A stretch of DNA of 64,000 nucleotides from Chlorokybus atmophyticus (taxonomy: Eukaryota > Streptophyta > Chlorokybophyceae > Chlorokybales > Chlorokybaceae). The notes under the pieces are model-generated. The model had not been told where the DNA came from. It searched no databases and saw only the letters and a program-made list of their open reading frames with translations. The stretch spans positions 569,764-633,763 of the forward strand of contig RHPI01000797.1 of the NCBI GenBank assembly GCA_009103225.1, given 5' to 3'. Each line of letters begins with the position of its first letter. The first letter of the stretch is position 1. Of this stretch, positions 11,833-23,211 are shown one piece after another. The position numbers were made by a program, and so were the translations under genes.

Positions 11833-11876
11833 TACGGCACTAGGGTAAAGTGCCGTAGGGTAGTGCCTTTACCCTA
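11833..11876. repeat. Overlapping, mutually exclusive inverted repeats
   Basis: TACGGCAC (11833-11840) pairs with GTGCCGTA (11850-11857). TAGGGTAAAG (11841-11850) pairs with CTTTACCCTA (11867-11876). The two stems share base 11850 and the second encloses part of the first, so both cannot form fully at once. Confidence 0.7.
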
Positions 11877-12629
11877 CAGCAAGGCAACCACATGGTTGTT
11901 TGGCACCACAGGGGTTAAACTTCGCTATGATGGCTAGCACAGTCGCTACTTGCGGCTATGATCACTGAGCAAAATAATGTCAGTGTGCAATATCTAACCC
12001 GCTGGCCCCTGACCAGGTATAATTGCTGGGCACTCTCGTGCAGTAGTGGCGATGGTTGCACTGCTGCTGCTGCTTGCTGCTGGTGCTTGCACTGATGATA
12101 ATGTTGACGCCGTTGTCATCGTTGTCATTGTAATCATTGTGGTCATTGCTTCTGGTGCTCGCATATGTGTAAGAGCTGTGCTCTGCCATTGCTCTGCAGC
12201 CCTTGAAATTTAGGTAGACTATATCCTCAGTGACTACATCATGATGCCGGCTAGGTTGCGCTGCAGTAGATGCCAGCCATCTGTCCTTGCATGCTGACTG
12301 CAGGTGTGTAGGACACTTGGAGCAGGTGTGCATGCAGCACTGGCGTGGTGCTGGCTAATCTCATGTCAAAGCATGAGTCAAAGAAACTTGCTTGCAGCAA
12401 GGAACCAACACCTTTGGCTCTGGCTTACCACAACGTAGATTTAGCAACGCATCAGCCTGTGCCCATAGCCCCTGACATGACCTGTTCAGTGTCCAATTGT
12501 GTTAGCTGCGAGTGGTGCAAGCCATCAATCATCATGCCCGCAATTCGTGGATTGCATATGCTGCAAGCATGCAGCAATGGCTGTTGGTCTGGAGGGTGTT
12601 ATATACAACTGCAACAGCATGCACTAATC

Positions 12630-13890
12630 CTATTCAATCAAGTCCCACAGGTGATTGGTGACTTCAAACTCCGACATGACGCGTGGGTTTAAGTCAAAAC
12701 TCCGAATGTCTCCTTCATTGGGTTTGCTGGTATCTGCAGTGTTAACGCAGCAAGTCAGGCTTAACGAGTCATACGCAACAATGCCAAAGATTGCAGACAA
12801 ACGCCAAATCATACCACCTGGCCAAATGTACCACTTTGACCTATACTACAACTCACATCCGGTGACGCATTCGGTGCTGTCATAGCGCCATATTATTCTT
12901 GAGATGTGGACAAACAGGCTCAGCTCGTGCCTGGCGCAAACACAGCAATTGATACGTAACCTCTGCCTCTGATGCCACAGTACACTCCCTTTGCTTATCG
13001 CTTGAGTAGCAGCACAAGGTAGTGCCATACTTACTTGGTACGTGGCATCTCCTTTTCTGCAATGCTTTCGAGCCGCTTCCTTCTGTCCGCCAGCATGGCC
13101 TCTTGCTCTCGCAAAGCGGCCTCCTGTTGAATTCATCTCACAATCAAGCAAAACCTACAGGACAAGTGTATATTTGTCCCTAAGTTATAGACATTACCTG
13201 TTTTTGCAAAGCAGCCCTCTCTGCGTCTGCCTTGGCGATTGTTGCCTTGGAAGCCTCTGCATCAGCTTGCAATGCTGACAAGCGAGACTCGTGAGCTTCT
13301 TGAGTCTCGTATTGTGACAACGCCTCCGCTCTCTGTTCAACCCTGTTGGACAGCCCTGAAAGCCAAGCAGCTTTGCTGTCAAGCAAGTTACTTGGGATCA
13401 GATCCCTACAGACTCACGATTCACCACATCTGGGCTGCTGGTAGATGAATTGCGCTGCGACAACCACGACACACACGTTGGATACTCTTGCAAAACTGCA
13501 TCGCTGCATCGCTATGTGCAAGTGTCCTACAGTCCAGTCCATGTTTGACAAGAGCTTGGCTTACTCAACACGCACACATCAGCCACAAGCACACACATGA
13601 CCATACCGTCCTTCAGGCACATATGTCAATAACCCAATCAGCAAACACTACAAACACGTACTTGAACTCTCAGCTTGCATTGGCTTGTGCCATCCAAGCA
13701 AACCCTTACTGTTACCTCGGATGGTGTCTTGCAGGGACTCCTGCCGCCGACCGCACTCAGCCAGCAGCTCGGCGTACAGGCGTCGGGCCTCGACGACAAC
13801 GGCAAACTCCTCAGCGCCGTCATCAAACAGCCCCATCACGTCCGACATGAGCGCCCCGGTCTCCGCCATCGCCCCCGCCGCCGGCGCCAT
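12630..13890 (-). CDS. SPC24: Kinetochore protein Spc24 (NDC80 complex)
   Basis: Five exons were traced on the minus strand: 13890-13716, 13355-13198, 13123-13035, 12930-12857 and 12733-12630 (stop TAG 12632-12630). All junctions are GT-AG and the phases (1, 0, 2, 1) are consistent. The product is about 200 residues, close to animal Spc24. It has a short N-terminal segment (MSDVMGLFDDG), a long coiled coil rich in Ala/Glu/Lys through exons 2-3, and a small C-terminal RWD-like domain with LSLFVHISRIIWRYDS and the ending FEVTNHLWDLIE. In the family the corresponding pieces are the KIEWDY strand and the YLWSLVD end. With Spc25, Spc24 anchors the Ndc80 rod to the inner kinetochore. The start is the first of two in-frame ATGs (13890 or 13869). 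Such poorly conserved genes are often missed in automated annotation. Confidence 0.85.
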
Positions 13891-15004
13891 CGCTGCTGCT
13901 GCTGCCGCCGCCACCCAAACAGAAAAGGCGGGAAACCCTGATTCGTATTTGAACCGAACCCAACGCAACGGCTTCAGCCGCACAAGAAAGTGCGGCTTGT
14001 GCCCAACGCACAAGCCGCACTTAGCTCCCTCGCATCCGCCGTCAGTCGCAGCTGGCGCTGACGTGTGCGAGAGACGAACAGTCCTACGTCTTTCCTAAAA
14101 CAGTCCAACAGTCATGAAGCCTCTTGTCGGCCTATTCAACGACGTGCTATGCGGGCGCGGGGTCCTAAAGTGATTGCAGTGCATGAGTGCAGCTTCATCA
14201 AGCACTGTACAATTAGCATCACTTTGCACCCAAAGTCCACGCATGCGCCTCAGCCGATGAGCACAAATATCCCCAGACCTAACTAACAACCTGAGCATAA
14301 CGTAGCAGTGTAGGCCTACCTGATGAGGTAACCTACTACTACTGCTTTGCATAACGTTATGTGTTTTGTGCTGATCTTAGCGTAGTGCTCATGTGAGCTC
14401 ATCCGTGTCGTCAGCAGTGTCCTCAGCTGTCCTGCGGGAGGATGTGACGGCGGCGGCCGCTGAGGTGCAGAGGGACGTGACGGTCGTGGTGGATGAGACC
14501 AGGAGGCTGACTGACACGTGGCACAGGCGAAGAATGCCAGTTGTTGCTGTATATAGAGAGGCATTGCGAGCACAGTGTCAACCAGTGGGAATGCAGTGAG
14601 CAGCAGTTGGTTGGTGAGCTTCAAAGCTGTAACAATGGTGATGGCAGCGACAGCAGCTGTTTCGCTAAATTGCTGCTTGAGGGAAGCAGAAGCAGCTGGA
14701 CAAAACAATGCGGGAGCGCGTCAACGAAAGAAGGCAGTGCTGGTAAGTGCGCTCCGAGTTGCATGCAGATACGTACAGTCCACGTATGATGCAACATCAA
14801 ACAGCTACGTAAGTGTATGACTGCTTTCAGAATTGTTCATCTACAGTTGTACAGCTTTCAAGGTGCCAGCCTCCAGTTGCATGCAAAAAGCTGAACTGTG
14901 TAAATGAAGTGGTCAAAACGCTGCCAATGCAAGCGACTACTGCTGCCGCTTGCAAGCAATGTACCTGCCTAACCAACGTACGCCTTTTCTAATATCAACG
15001 CTAG
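13891..15004. other. Divergent spacer with a possible small plus-strand gene
   Basis: This separates SPC24 (-) from the PNPOx-fold gene (+). A 15-nt-arm hairpin lies at 13988-14022. A possible short coding path begins at ATG 14114 (MKPLVGLFNDVL), splices near 14170 to about 14386, and continues as a Ser/Ala/Val-rich amphipathic segment to about 14530. A further exon-like stretch ends at a GTAAGT donor near 14742 in phase 0, which would be compatible with joining the gene at 15005. None of this matches a known family, so the 5' end of the next gene is uncertain. Confidence 0.35.
13988..14022. repeat. Perfect inverted repeat, 15-nt arms, 5-nt loop
   Basis: AAGTGCGGCTTGTGC (13988-14002) is the reverse complement of 14008-14022, with CCAAC between. 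It lies about 100 bp upstream of the SPC24 start codon. Confidence 0.85.
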
Positions 15005-16525
15005 GTGCAAGCGCAGCGACTGCTCGAGCGCCGGCTGCCAGTCGGGAAAGGTCGGCAGTCAGCGGCAAGAAGCTTAGCAGCTTACCGGCCCGGACCCTGG
15101 CTGAAGTTGGGATGGAGGCAGAAGGCGAAGGGGATGCCAGCAACAACCATGCAGCTGACAGCTGTCGTGCCTTCGGCTGGAGCGGTGGACGACCCGGAGA
15201 TGGATGCTGTAACGCGCCTTGTGTCGATGGTGCTGGGCCCTGCTTGCATACTGCCACCCGACATTAAGACACTGCCTCCCGACACTACCTTCACACACGG
15301 CATTTGCATATACCGCAGTCTTGAGACATCCCGTGCAGAAGTCATTCGCGACATCAAGGTGCCTGGGTGCGCGCGTGTGCTCCTTGAAGTTGTGTTAAGG
15401 TCTGACAACTGCGTGAAACAGGGCCTCCGGGCATTGGTGGCATTGGACATGCCGTCAAAGCGTCAACCCTTGAAGCCAGGCGAAGAGGAGGACGACTCAT
15501 ATGAAGGTTGGGAGCAAATCATTGTGCCACACAGGCGGCAAGGCCTGAAACCGCTGCACGTACCGTTCTTGAGGCGCTTCCCCTCGCTTGCAGACAACCT
15601 TTGTGCATACGACTTGCAGGTACACTGCAATTCATCAACTAACAGAACATTCTGATTCAACTGGCACTTGTTTGCATCCTGCAGGGTCTTGTGGCGTTGC
15701 TGCAGCTGTTGCACAGGAGGGTGAGGGCTGAAGAGCGCCCAGCACCACCTGCACTGGTGCAGGCACGCATTGAGAAGATTTTACAGTCCCATAGCACGTG
15801 TGCTTTGGGCATCGCATCTGCAGGTGGGCTGACATCGTTTGGTTCCAGCACAGTTGACACTATGACGATTGCTTGCTTTCGCATGTTATACAGTACTTCA
15901 ACACTGCCACATTGACAATTATTCAGAAGATCACAGCCTTTGGTCTCAGCATCGGAGTCTGTATGCTACTGAGTGGTAGACTCTTTGCAGGCAAGCCAAG
16001 GGCACTCCCAGTGGAGTACCTCTGGCTCCAGGGGCAGTGCTTCTTCATATCATGGGGTGGTAATAAAATGGCAGAGCTATTGCTGAATAATGAAGCGGGC
16101 GCCACTGTGTTTGAGAACACTGCTGTAAGTTGTCCACTTTTTGCACTACGTACACATGCTGAAGGGCGTGCACTTGCAAAGTATGTGTGCTCGTTTCCCG
16201 TGTGCAGGATGCCAGCAAGCCATACGCAGGTGTTCAGATCCGCGGGCACGCTGAGTTGATCGACCCCGCAGACCCGTTGCACAAGGAGGTGCTTGCGCGC
16301 AAGAAGCCGCTGCGCAAGAGTTTGTGCGATCTGCCAACGGAGCTGCACGTCTTTGCCATCCAGCCACTCGCAATTGATCTCCTCGACGCCAGCTTTGCTA
16401 CCAATGGGTACGACATGAGGCAGTCGTTGGATCCCGTCTTTGTCCGTGGCAGGCCCTCCACCCCCGACTCGGAGAATGTGGGCATCGTGCTGGAAGCTGC
16501 CCCATTGCAACAACTGAGGGCGTAA
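15005..16525 (+). CDS. Pyridoxamine 5'-phosphate oxidase-fold (FMN-binding split-barrel) protein with extra N-terminal domain
   Basis: Four exons can be read. The first runs to the donor after DLQ near 15619. The next begins GLVALLQLL after TTGCATCCTGCAG and ends GIASAG near 15822. The third starts at about 15990 (KPRALPVEYLWLQGQCFFIS) and ends VFENTA near 16122. The last begins DASKPYAGVQIRGHAEL and ends at TAA 16525. The sequence KPRALPVEYLW...GGNKMAELLLNN...YAGVQIRGHAELIDP follows the split-barrel fold: strands that bind FMN, then the V-x-G-x-A-E-L strand, then a helix. The roughly 150-residue N-terminal part (PPDTTFTHGICIYRS...YDLQ) is not recognised. Such proteins include pyridoxamine oxidases and general-stress FMN or haem binders; substrate cannot be told. 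Translation may begin at ATG 15135 or in an exon further upstream. Confidence 0.65.
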
Positions 16526-17134
16526 CACAAACAGAGCCGAATGCAGGCTTGTGCACCCAAAAAGTAATAGTGTTAGTATCTCTGTGATGAATACACGTCT
16601 CAGTTCCCTTGTACAAAGGCCCTGCACCATGTACTGTTAACATCCAGGTGATAGCGCTTCTCACGTTGTTGTGCTCCTAGTAACGATCTATAGCTGCCGC
16701 TTCTGCATGAACCTCTATGCGAGCATGTGCGCATGTCTGATGTGTGTATGCACTTGCGTGCATGTGTGTGTGTGCGCGCGCGTGTGTGCGAATTTGTCCA
16801 CGCAAAAACGTACAACTTCACTCGATTGCGCACACACCAGCATATACACATGAAGAGGCAGATGCGCATCTGTGTTTGCATCTGTAGGGCATAACCACAC
16901 TACGTCAGTTCTTTGCGCACGCTTGCATGCTCATAGCTGATCAACTCAGCACCCACTCAACCACTTCCAGCACCGCTCACTGCAGTCATGCTGTTGGGTG
17001 AGTATCGTATTACACTTCCAGCGCGACACCAGGCGGGGCGGAATGGTGTCAAGACCCGCCGGGCTTTGGCGGAGGCGCTGAGGTCACTCTGACTATCACA
17101 TTCACAAGGAAGTGTTTGGCTATCAGCGCTGAGC

Positions 17135-17170
17135 CAAGCATGGTGGCAGCGAGCGCTGCCACCATGCTTG
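17135..17170. repeat. Perfect palindrome, 17-nt arms, 2-nt spacer
   Basis: CAAGCATGGTGGCAGCG (17135-17151) is the exact reverse complement of 17154-17170, with AG between. It is intergenic. Confidence 0.9.
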
Positions 17171-17407
17171 AGTAACACACAATCGTGCTCTACACACATG
17201 CACGGTGCGAGTGCTGCATCTGCCTCCGTAGTCGGGGGGTCTTGTGCCACTCCAAGACCGCCTGGCCGCCGCACGCTGCAGCGCGCATGCGGCTGAGGTT
17301 GACACCCGCTGGGCAAAGTGTCAAGGGAGGGGAAGAACGAGTAATTGGTGTATGTGGCCAAACTTGTGGTGGGACATTGCCACGTAGAGAGAGAGGGCGA
17401 GGGGGGG

Positions 17408-17848
17408 NNNNNNNNNNNNNNNNNNNNNNNNNNNNNNNNNNNNNNNNNNNNNNNNNNNNNNNNNNNNNNNNNNNNNNNNNNNNNNNNNNNNNNNNNNNNN
17501 NNNNNNNNNNNNNNNNNNNNNNNNNNNNNNNNNNNNNNNNNNNNNNNNNNNNNNNNNNNNNNNNNNNNNNNNNNNNNNNNNNNNNNNNNNNNNNNNNNNN
17601 NNNNNNNNNNNNNNNNNNNNNNNNNNNNNNNNNNNNNNNNNNNNNNNNNNNNNNNNNNNNNNNNNNNNNNNNNNNNNNNNNNNNNNNNNNNNNNNNNNNN
17701 NNNNNNNNNNNNNNNNNNNNNNNNNNNNNNNNNNNNNNNNNNNNNNNNNNNNNNNNNNNNNNNNNNNNNNNNNNNNNNNNNNNNNNNNNNNNNNNNNNNN
17801 NNNNNNNNNNNNNNNNNNNNNNNNNNNNNNNNNNNNNNNNNNNNNNNN
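17408..17848. other. Assembly gap (441 N) in a GA repeat
   Basis: The run of N follows GAGAGAGAGGGCGAGGGGGGG and is followed by about 110 bp of (GAGGGA)/(GAGAGG) repeat, so the gap probably hides an expanded purine repeat. Any continuous reading frame across it is an artefact. Confidence 0.97.
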
Positions 17849-19045
17849 GAGGGAGGGAGAGAGGGAGGGAGAGGGAGAGGGAGAGGGAGAGGGAGGGAGA
17901 GAGGGAGGGAGAGGGAGAGGGAGAGGGAGAGGGAGAGGGAGAGGGAGAGAGAGAGAGATCTTCTTTGACTCAAATGATGGTCCGCGCTCACACAGACTGG
18001 TTGAACCCTATGTCGGCCATGACGGGGCAGTGAAATGCTAAACTTAAAATTATAATTTTAAAAAGGCAAGGGAAGTTTTACAAGCGTAAAAACCAATCAG
18101 TAAAGTGATAACAATCATGATTGACACTGCGTCACATATACTGCACGTATGCTAACATGTTATAACATATGCGCACTTGCAAACTTGTTATGTTCATGAC
18201 AGTCTGCACATCGACTGACATTGGCTTAAAGCGCAAAGCTGAGCCTCGCATTGTAATGGGGTACCGGAACAAAGCTTTGTAACATAAAGAGCAAAAGCGA
18301 TTCTCGTTAAAAGAAGATATCATATACCGTAATGCTATATACATTACAACCCGCACTCCACTATAAGAGTTACTCTTAACTTCAACCTTTTCATTATGAC
18401 AACAAAGCCAATGAATTGCATTGATGTTTGTGTTGCTAAGGCCCTGAAGACGTGATTGAACACACAACCCCAGACAATTCCAAATTATTCCAAATTATTT
18501 TTTTATCGTAATGTATGTAGCAGTACGGTATAACACATGTGCTTGTGTATGTGTGTAACATGACTCGTGTTACATGACTCATGTGTGACATGCAGCATGT
18601 CATGTGTAAGGGTCACTCCGACCGCCGCAACAAGCGAGCCACCCAAGCCGTCGATCATGGGCGTGCGAGCTCGCGCGCCCCTTTTGGAAGCTTTGCTCGA
18701 TCGGATCGTCAAGTCAATCACCTCAACGTCCGGTCATCTGGTCCGATCAGGCCGGCAGTGTCTCGGTGAAGTTGGCATGAGGGCAACGCGGCACCGGACC
18801 GCGGTTGTTCCGAAACCGATATTGCCCGGCCAGAGCACACGCCCCCGGCTCACGTCACGTGACACGCCCAGGTTTTGTTTCCTCCTCTGCGCTGCGATGA
18901 GACACACGATTATCCGCCTCCAAAGACAAGGTTTTCCTCTGCGGGCTTCTTAGAGCTCTGCTTGTCGTGTCATATCATAGGCGGCAAGCGTCTTGTTTGA
19001 TTTGGTTGAGTTGTTTGAGTGCAGTCTGTGCGCAGCTGTTGTTCA

Positions 19046-19047
<2 letters not shown>

Positions 19048-19097
<50 letters not shown>
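19048..19097. repeat. (GA)n microsatellite
   Basis: About 24 consecutive GA units lie roughly 70 bp upstream of the start codon of the cyclic-nucleotide-binding gene, in its likely 5' UTR or promoter. Confidence 0.95.
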
Positions 19098-19100
<3 letters not shown>

Positions 19101-19167
19101 GCTATGATGGAAGGGCAATGTCGCTCACTTCTCCTTAGTAGCAACATCGACACCCCAACCCACAAGG

Positions 19168-22100
19168 ATGAGCTTCAGATGCCAGCGCTGCCAACAAGAA
19201 CAACTACAACAAAAACAAAACCCACAACAACAGCAGGCTGCAGCTGTCAATGGCAGTATTAGTATTAGTGATATTAAACCTATTACCAGTATAACTAGCC
19301 AAGCGGTTGCAGCACCTGCGTCGGCTTCACAGCCTATATTGACAGAGCCTGCCAGTCATGTGGTCCATGATGATGATGAGGAGGAGGACGGGGATGGCGG
19401 GATGGACGAGCATGATGATGAAGAGGCGTGGAGGCAACAGGGCGCCCTGGCTTGGGCGTTTGCAAAGGTGACATGACAGTAGTGGTGTACACAATAACAC
19501 TATGCACGCAGATGCCCGCAACACACAGGTGCACGCATGCTTGCAGACACGTGTGCACGCGTGTGCGTGTGTGCGCGCAATTATGTGGTCTTGCACACGT
19601 GTGTATGCGTGCTTGTGTATGTATGTGTGCGCGTGTGTGCGTATATGTCGAGTTTGCACGCATACGCGGGCACACACATGCACAAAATCTGGCCCTGATG
19701 CGTGTGTGCCAAACACACTCGTGCTCATAGGCGGTGAGGACGGCTCGGCGTGCATTTGACCGCTCGGCAGTCAAGCACAACGTCTCTCTGGATGTACGAA
19801 CATGTTGGATTATTGCTATGTCGAGTCTCCAACTGCTGAGCAGTGGCAAATTACTAAACTACTATTTCAGGTTGCGAGTGAGCCATTGAATAGGGAGCCC
19901 ATCGCAGATAGCGCAGCCATCCTTCCAACACTTTACAAGATGTGAGACATGGCGAAAGTCATTGCAAATGAAACCCAGCAACAACTGTATAGGTGGTGTT
20001 GTTGGTACTATTGATGAGGTTGGCATATTACTGTTGCAGGCCAGAGGAGAGGACAGAGGCCGAGCTCCTCCGTTTGGCACGCATTATATCAGTAAGTGCC
20101 ATGATGGTCACGTTCATTACTGTTATTATGATAAAGAAGTTGCTGTGATTCACAAGCTCACGCATGTGCACGTGCACATGCACACTTGCATGTAGGTTAC
20201 TGAAGTCTTCAACATGTGTGTGTGCTGCAGAGGGTCCCTTTTGCTGAGCATCTTGACCCATGCATGCGCGCGGAGCTGTGCCGTATGGTGCGCTTTGGCT
20301 GCTACGACCAGGGCGATACAGGCATGTGTGTGCGTGGGTTTAAAGTTGAACTGCAATGTGCACGTGCGTGCGTGCGCGCGTGCATATATGTGTGCGTCTG
20401 GACATGTGTGGAGAGCATAGTAAGAGTGGGCCACGAGAAAATGAAAACTTGCTATTGTGTCTGTCATACTTGCAGTGTGCAAGCAGGGCGAGACGGAGTC
20501 GCTATTCTACATAACCCTCAGCGGCAGGTGCACACCGTACAAGAACACACAACATTTGGTTCACAATGGCATCTATCTGTACACCCGCACACGTGCCCGC
20601 ACACACACGGCTGTTGCAGTTGCGAGATCAGTGTCCGAGTCGGCAGCGGAGCATCAGCATCGGCGCTCAGGCGGTTGGTTGTGGGCCCTGGGGAGGCTTT
20701 CGGCGAGAGGGCGCTACTAACTTCTAAACCAAGGTGTTCATGCCCCCTCCCCCCCCCCCCTATCCTCCTGCACCCGTGCCCGCCCGCCCGCACCACGCAC
20801 CACACACACAGACAGAGACAATGCGACCCATGCTTGCAGGCGTGCTTGCGTGTAACACGCACGCATGCCAATCCGTATGTGGGCATGGGCGTGGGCATGG
20901 GCGTGGGCGCGCACGCATGTGTCTACTGGTGATCTTGAATGTGTGTCCCTCACCCATGCAGGAGAGCGACGGTGTTGGCGCTCGAGCACTGCGAGTTCCT
21001 CACAGTTGAGCGCGGGGACTTTGTCACAACAGTACAGGTGCGTGTACTCACACGCTGTCTCCAATCTGTTAGCTGCTTGGCAAGCACACCAATACCTCTG
21101 CGAAGTAGTTTAATCACACCTCGCGACATATTTGCTGCAGAGGCTGCACGCTGAGGACATGGACACGAAGATAGAACTCCTGCAGGTGAGAGAGGGGAGC
21201 GGATGTGATGAGACTCATGTTGTGTTGCCGTGAGCAGAATCAATAAACTGTTGAGCCTTTGCCAGTGCGTGCCGGCGTTTGCTGAGTGGGACTACGCCAA
21301 ACTCCTTCGCCTGTGCTCCGCCATGACTCCCGCCCACTTCAACCGCAACAAAGGCACTTGATGACAACACCCCCCCCCCCCCCCCCCNCACCACCACCCG
21401 GAAACAACAACAGCAATAACGACAACAACAACAACATGACCACTTCTGTTATGTTCCTGTGCAGTTGTGATCAGGCAGGGCGATGAGCCAGATGCAGTGT
21501 ACCTCATTAAGACGGGCGCGTGCCGTGTTGTGCGCACGCTCGGTGTCAGAGGTGGAAGAAGAGCAACAAGGGGAGGAGATGGAGATGGAGAAGGATGGAG
21601 AGGGGGAGAAGGAGAAGGAGGCGGGGGAGAAGGAGTAAAAGTTGAAGGAGGGCGAGGAGGGCAAGGAGGGCGAGGAGAGGGCGGAGATGAAGGAAGGAGA
21701 GCAAGGAGAAGAGCAACACGGCCGGATGCACCTGTGTCCCGGCCAGACACGCCGCCTGACACACCGGAGGAACAGTATCGGCTTCAGCAGCAGCGCATAG
21801 ACCGGCGAAACCGCAGGCAAGTGAAGTTGGTGGGTTAGTATGTGATTGACAGATAAAGAACACGCGAAACGTGCTGAAGATTGACTAGGTATGCGTGTGC
21901 GTGTGCACGTGTGTACATGCAGGCACACGATCTCAGGTCCCTGCCCCACAGCACCAATGCCAGAAGAAGACCAGCTCCCAAACCTTGATCCATCCTCAGC
22001 CCAAGTCCCGATTGCATCCATTGCATCACGCCCTTCCTCTTCTCTTCCTCCAGATGGTCCCGTCACCCCTAAGAGGCCCAGCACTGTCCCGCACCTCTCG

Positions 22101-23034
22101 TCTTCGCAGCTGCGCACAAAGATTGGGGGGAGCTCGTTCACTCCCAACAGCACCAATGCTGATAGGCAACAACAGCAGTTGGCGCCGTTTCATACAGGCC
22201 TTGCGCGCTACGGAGCCTTTCGCAAGCCTGGTAAGAGAGGAGTATGCCAAGTGTTGTTGACGTGAGGACTTGTGGAGGTGTCGTACGCTGCAAGTTGCTG
22301 TTGTTTCGCAGGAGAGGATAGCAGGGCTCCCACACCAGATAGCAGCAGATCTCTGCAGCGATCTGCTGCAGCAAACTCCAAGGGAAGGAAACAGGCAAGT
22401 CAGGTTTCGCCGGTTGGTTGCTCTCTTGCAAACTGCTGCTCTGTTTGGTCAAACCCTGCGTGTACCTTGAGCTTACGCTGTGCCACAGCAGGGCGTGAGC
22501 ATGGAGGTGGCGGTGCTGGGTCCTGGCGACATGTTTGGCGATGTGGCGGTGCTGCGGAAGGGGGTGCTGCGTACAGCATCCGTCGTAACTGCCACGCCTT
22601 GCGCGCTGTACGCTCTCGACAAGGCAAGGGAGATGAGATGAGATGAGAGCGATGATGAGAATATCTGTTGTTTGACGTTGCCCGATTGATGTTTGCGAGG
22701 TGGAGTTGAAACAACACACTGCAGGTGGATTTCTGGAATTGCCTGCCAAAGGCGGACATGGCAGAGCTGCAGAGCCACCTGACGCAGCACCGAAGCGAAG
22801 CTGAGATCATGGAGGCGTACCGTGCATCGCTGAAGTGGGAACAATACAAGGTGAGCGGCACGTCGTCATCCGTATGGGCGCTTACCCAGCACACTTGCGC
22901 GTGACAACTGAGCAGCAAGACCCTTGCAACAATATGTACATGGTTAATGTGCTTACATCCTGCGCATGGGATCGCAGAAAAGCATGGTTTTGGCAACAAT
23001 TGGTAACAAGGCGCGGATGCGGGGCTGATTGCGC
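19168..23034 (+). CDS. Protein with two cyclic-nucleotide-binding domains
   Basis: About 14 exons run from ATG 19168 (Gln-rich, then acidic linker) to TGA 23034. Exons 2-5 give a helical region (AVRTARRAFDRSAVKHNVSLD, then VASEPLNREPIADSAAILP). The first CNB domain starts at RVPFAEHLDP, continues VCKQGETESLFYITLSG and has the phosphate-binding cassette FGERALLTSKPRRATV, keeping the Glu and Arg that bind cyclic nucleotide in PKA. It ends ATVLALEHCEFLTV. The second domain begins VVIRQGDEPDAVYLIKTG (about 21465) and resumes only at VAVLGPGDMFGDVAVLRKG (about 22505). The cassette there has Asp in place of Glu (FGD) but keeps Arg (RTAS). A Gly/Arg/Glu- then Ser/Pro-rich insert of well over 150 residues splits it. 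There is no kinase or channel domain, so it resembles CNBD2-like or PKA-regulatory-like proteins. Binding by domain 1 is plausible and by domain 2 doubtful. Confidence 0.85.
21371..21391. repeat. Poly-C run with one undetermined base
   Basis: An intronic run of C contains the single N at 21388. The exact length is likely unreliable. Confidence 0.8.
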
Positions 23035-23211
23035 AGGTTGCTGAGAACCCGGCAACACGCTTCACAGACAAGCGCAAGCACCATTGGCCAAGGTTGCCAT
23101 GCTGTGACGTGCACAGATTGCCACAGCACGGAAGAGTGCATTGCACTGAAATGCAGTAGTGTTGCTTGCCGTCACAGCGCTAATTACTTAACCGGTCTAG
23201 TCAATTGCACG

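Larger units (their letters stand above)
11257..12629. other. Spacer between ABC transporter and SPC24 (convergent ends)
   Basis: No gene is recognised. It holds the hairpin at 11336-11364, a TGTAA motif near 11410 that could serve the transporter mRNA, the overlapping inverted repeats at 11833-11876, and a polypurine/pyrimidine-like stretch of GTTGTCATT repeats near 12110-12150. The remainder is unremarkable. Confidence 0.5.
16526..19167. other. Long spacer with microsatellites, a palindrome and an assembly gap
   Basis: No gene is supported. It contains GT/GC repeats at about 16740-16790, the palindrome at 17135-17170, the gap 17408-17848 flanked by (GAGGGA)n, an AT-rich part at 18040-18500 with TTAAAATTATAATTTTAA (18044-18061), an ATGACTC/CATG-rich patch at 18550-18610, a GC-rich island at 18640-18900 likely to be the promoter of the next gene, and (GA)n at 19048-19097. 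Confidence 0.5.

Noticed and set aside
16993-17025. MLLGEYRITLP resembles the N-terminus of phosphatidylinositol transfer proteins
   Set aside because: Nothing beyond the first eleven residues matches, the frame ends soon after, and the ATG is followed almost at once by a strong GTGAGT; with the gap downstream the gene cannot be supported.
17185-18033. Long reading frames across the 441-base gap
   Set aside because: They consist of undetermined bases plus Arg-Glu or Leu-Ser repeats from the GA microsatellite.
18567-18953. Possible 128-residue plus-strand protein
   Set aside because: GC-rich promoter-like sequence upstream of the CNB gene; no family features and no supporting splice pattern.
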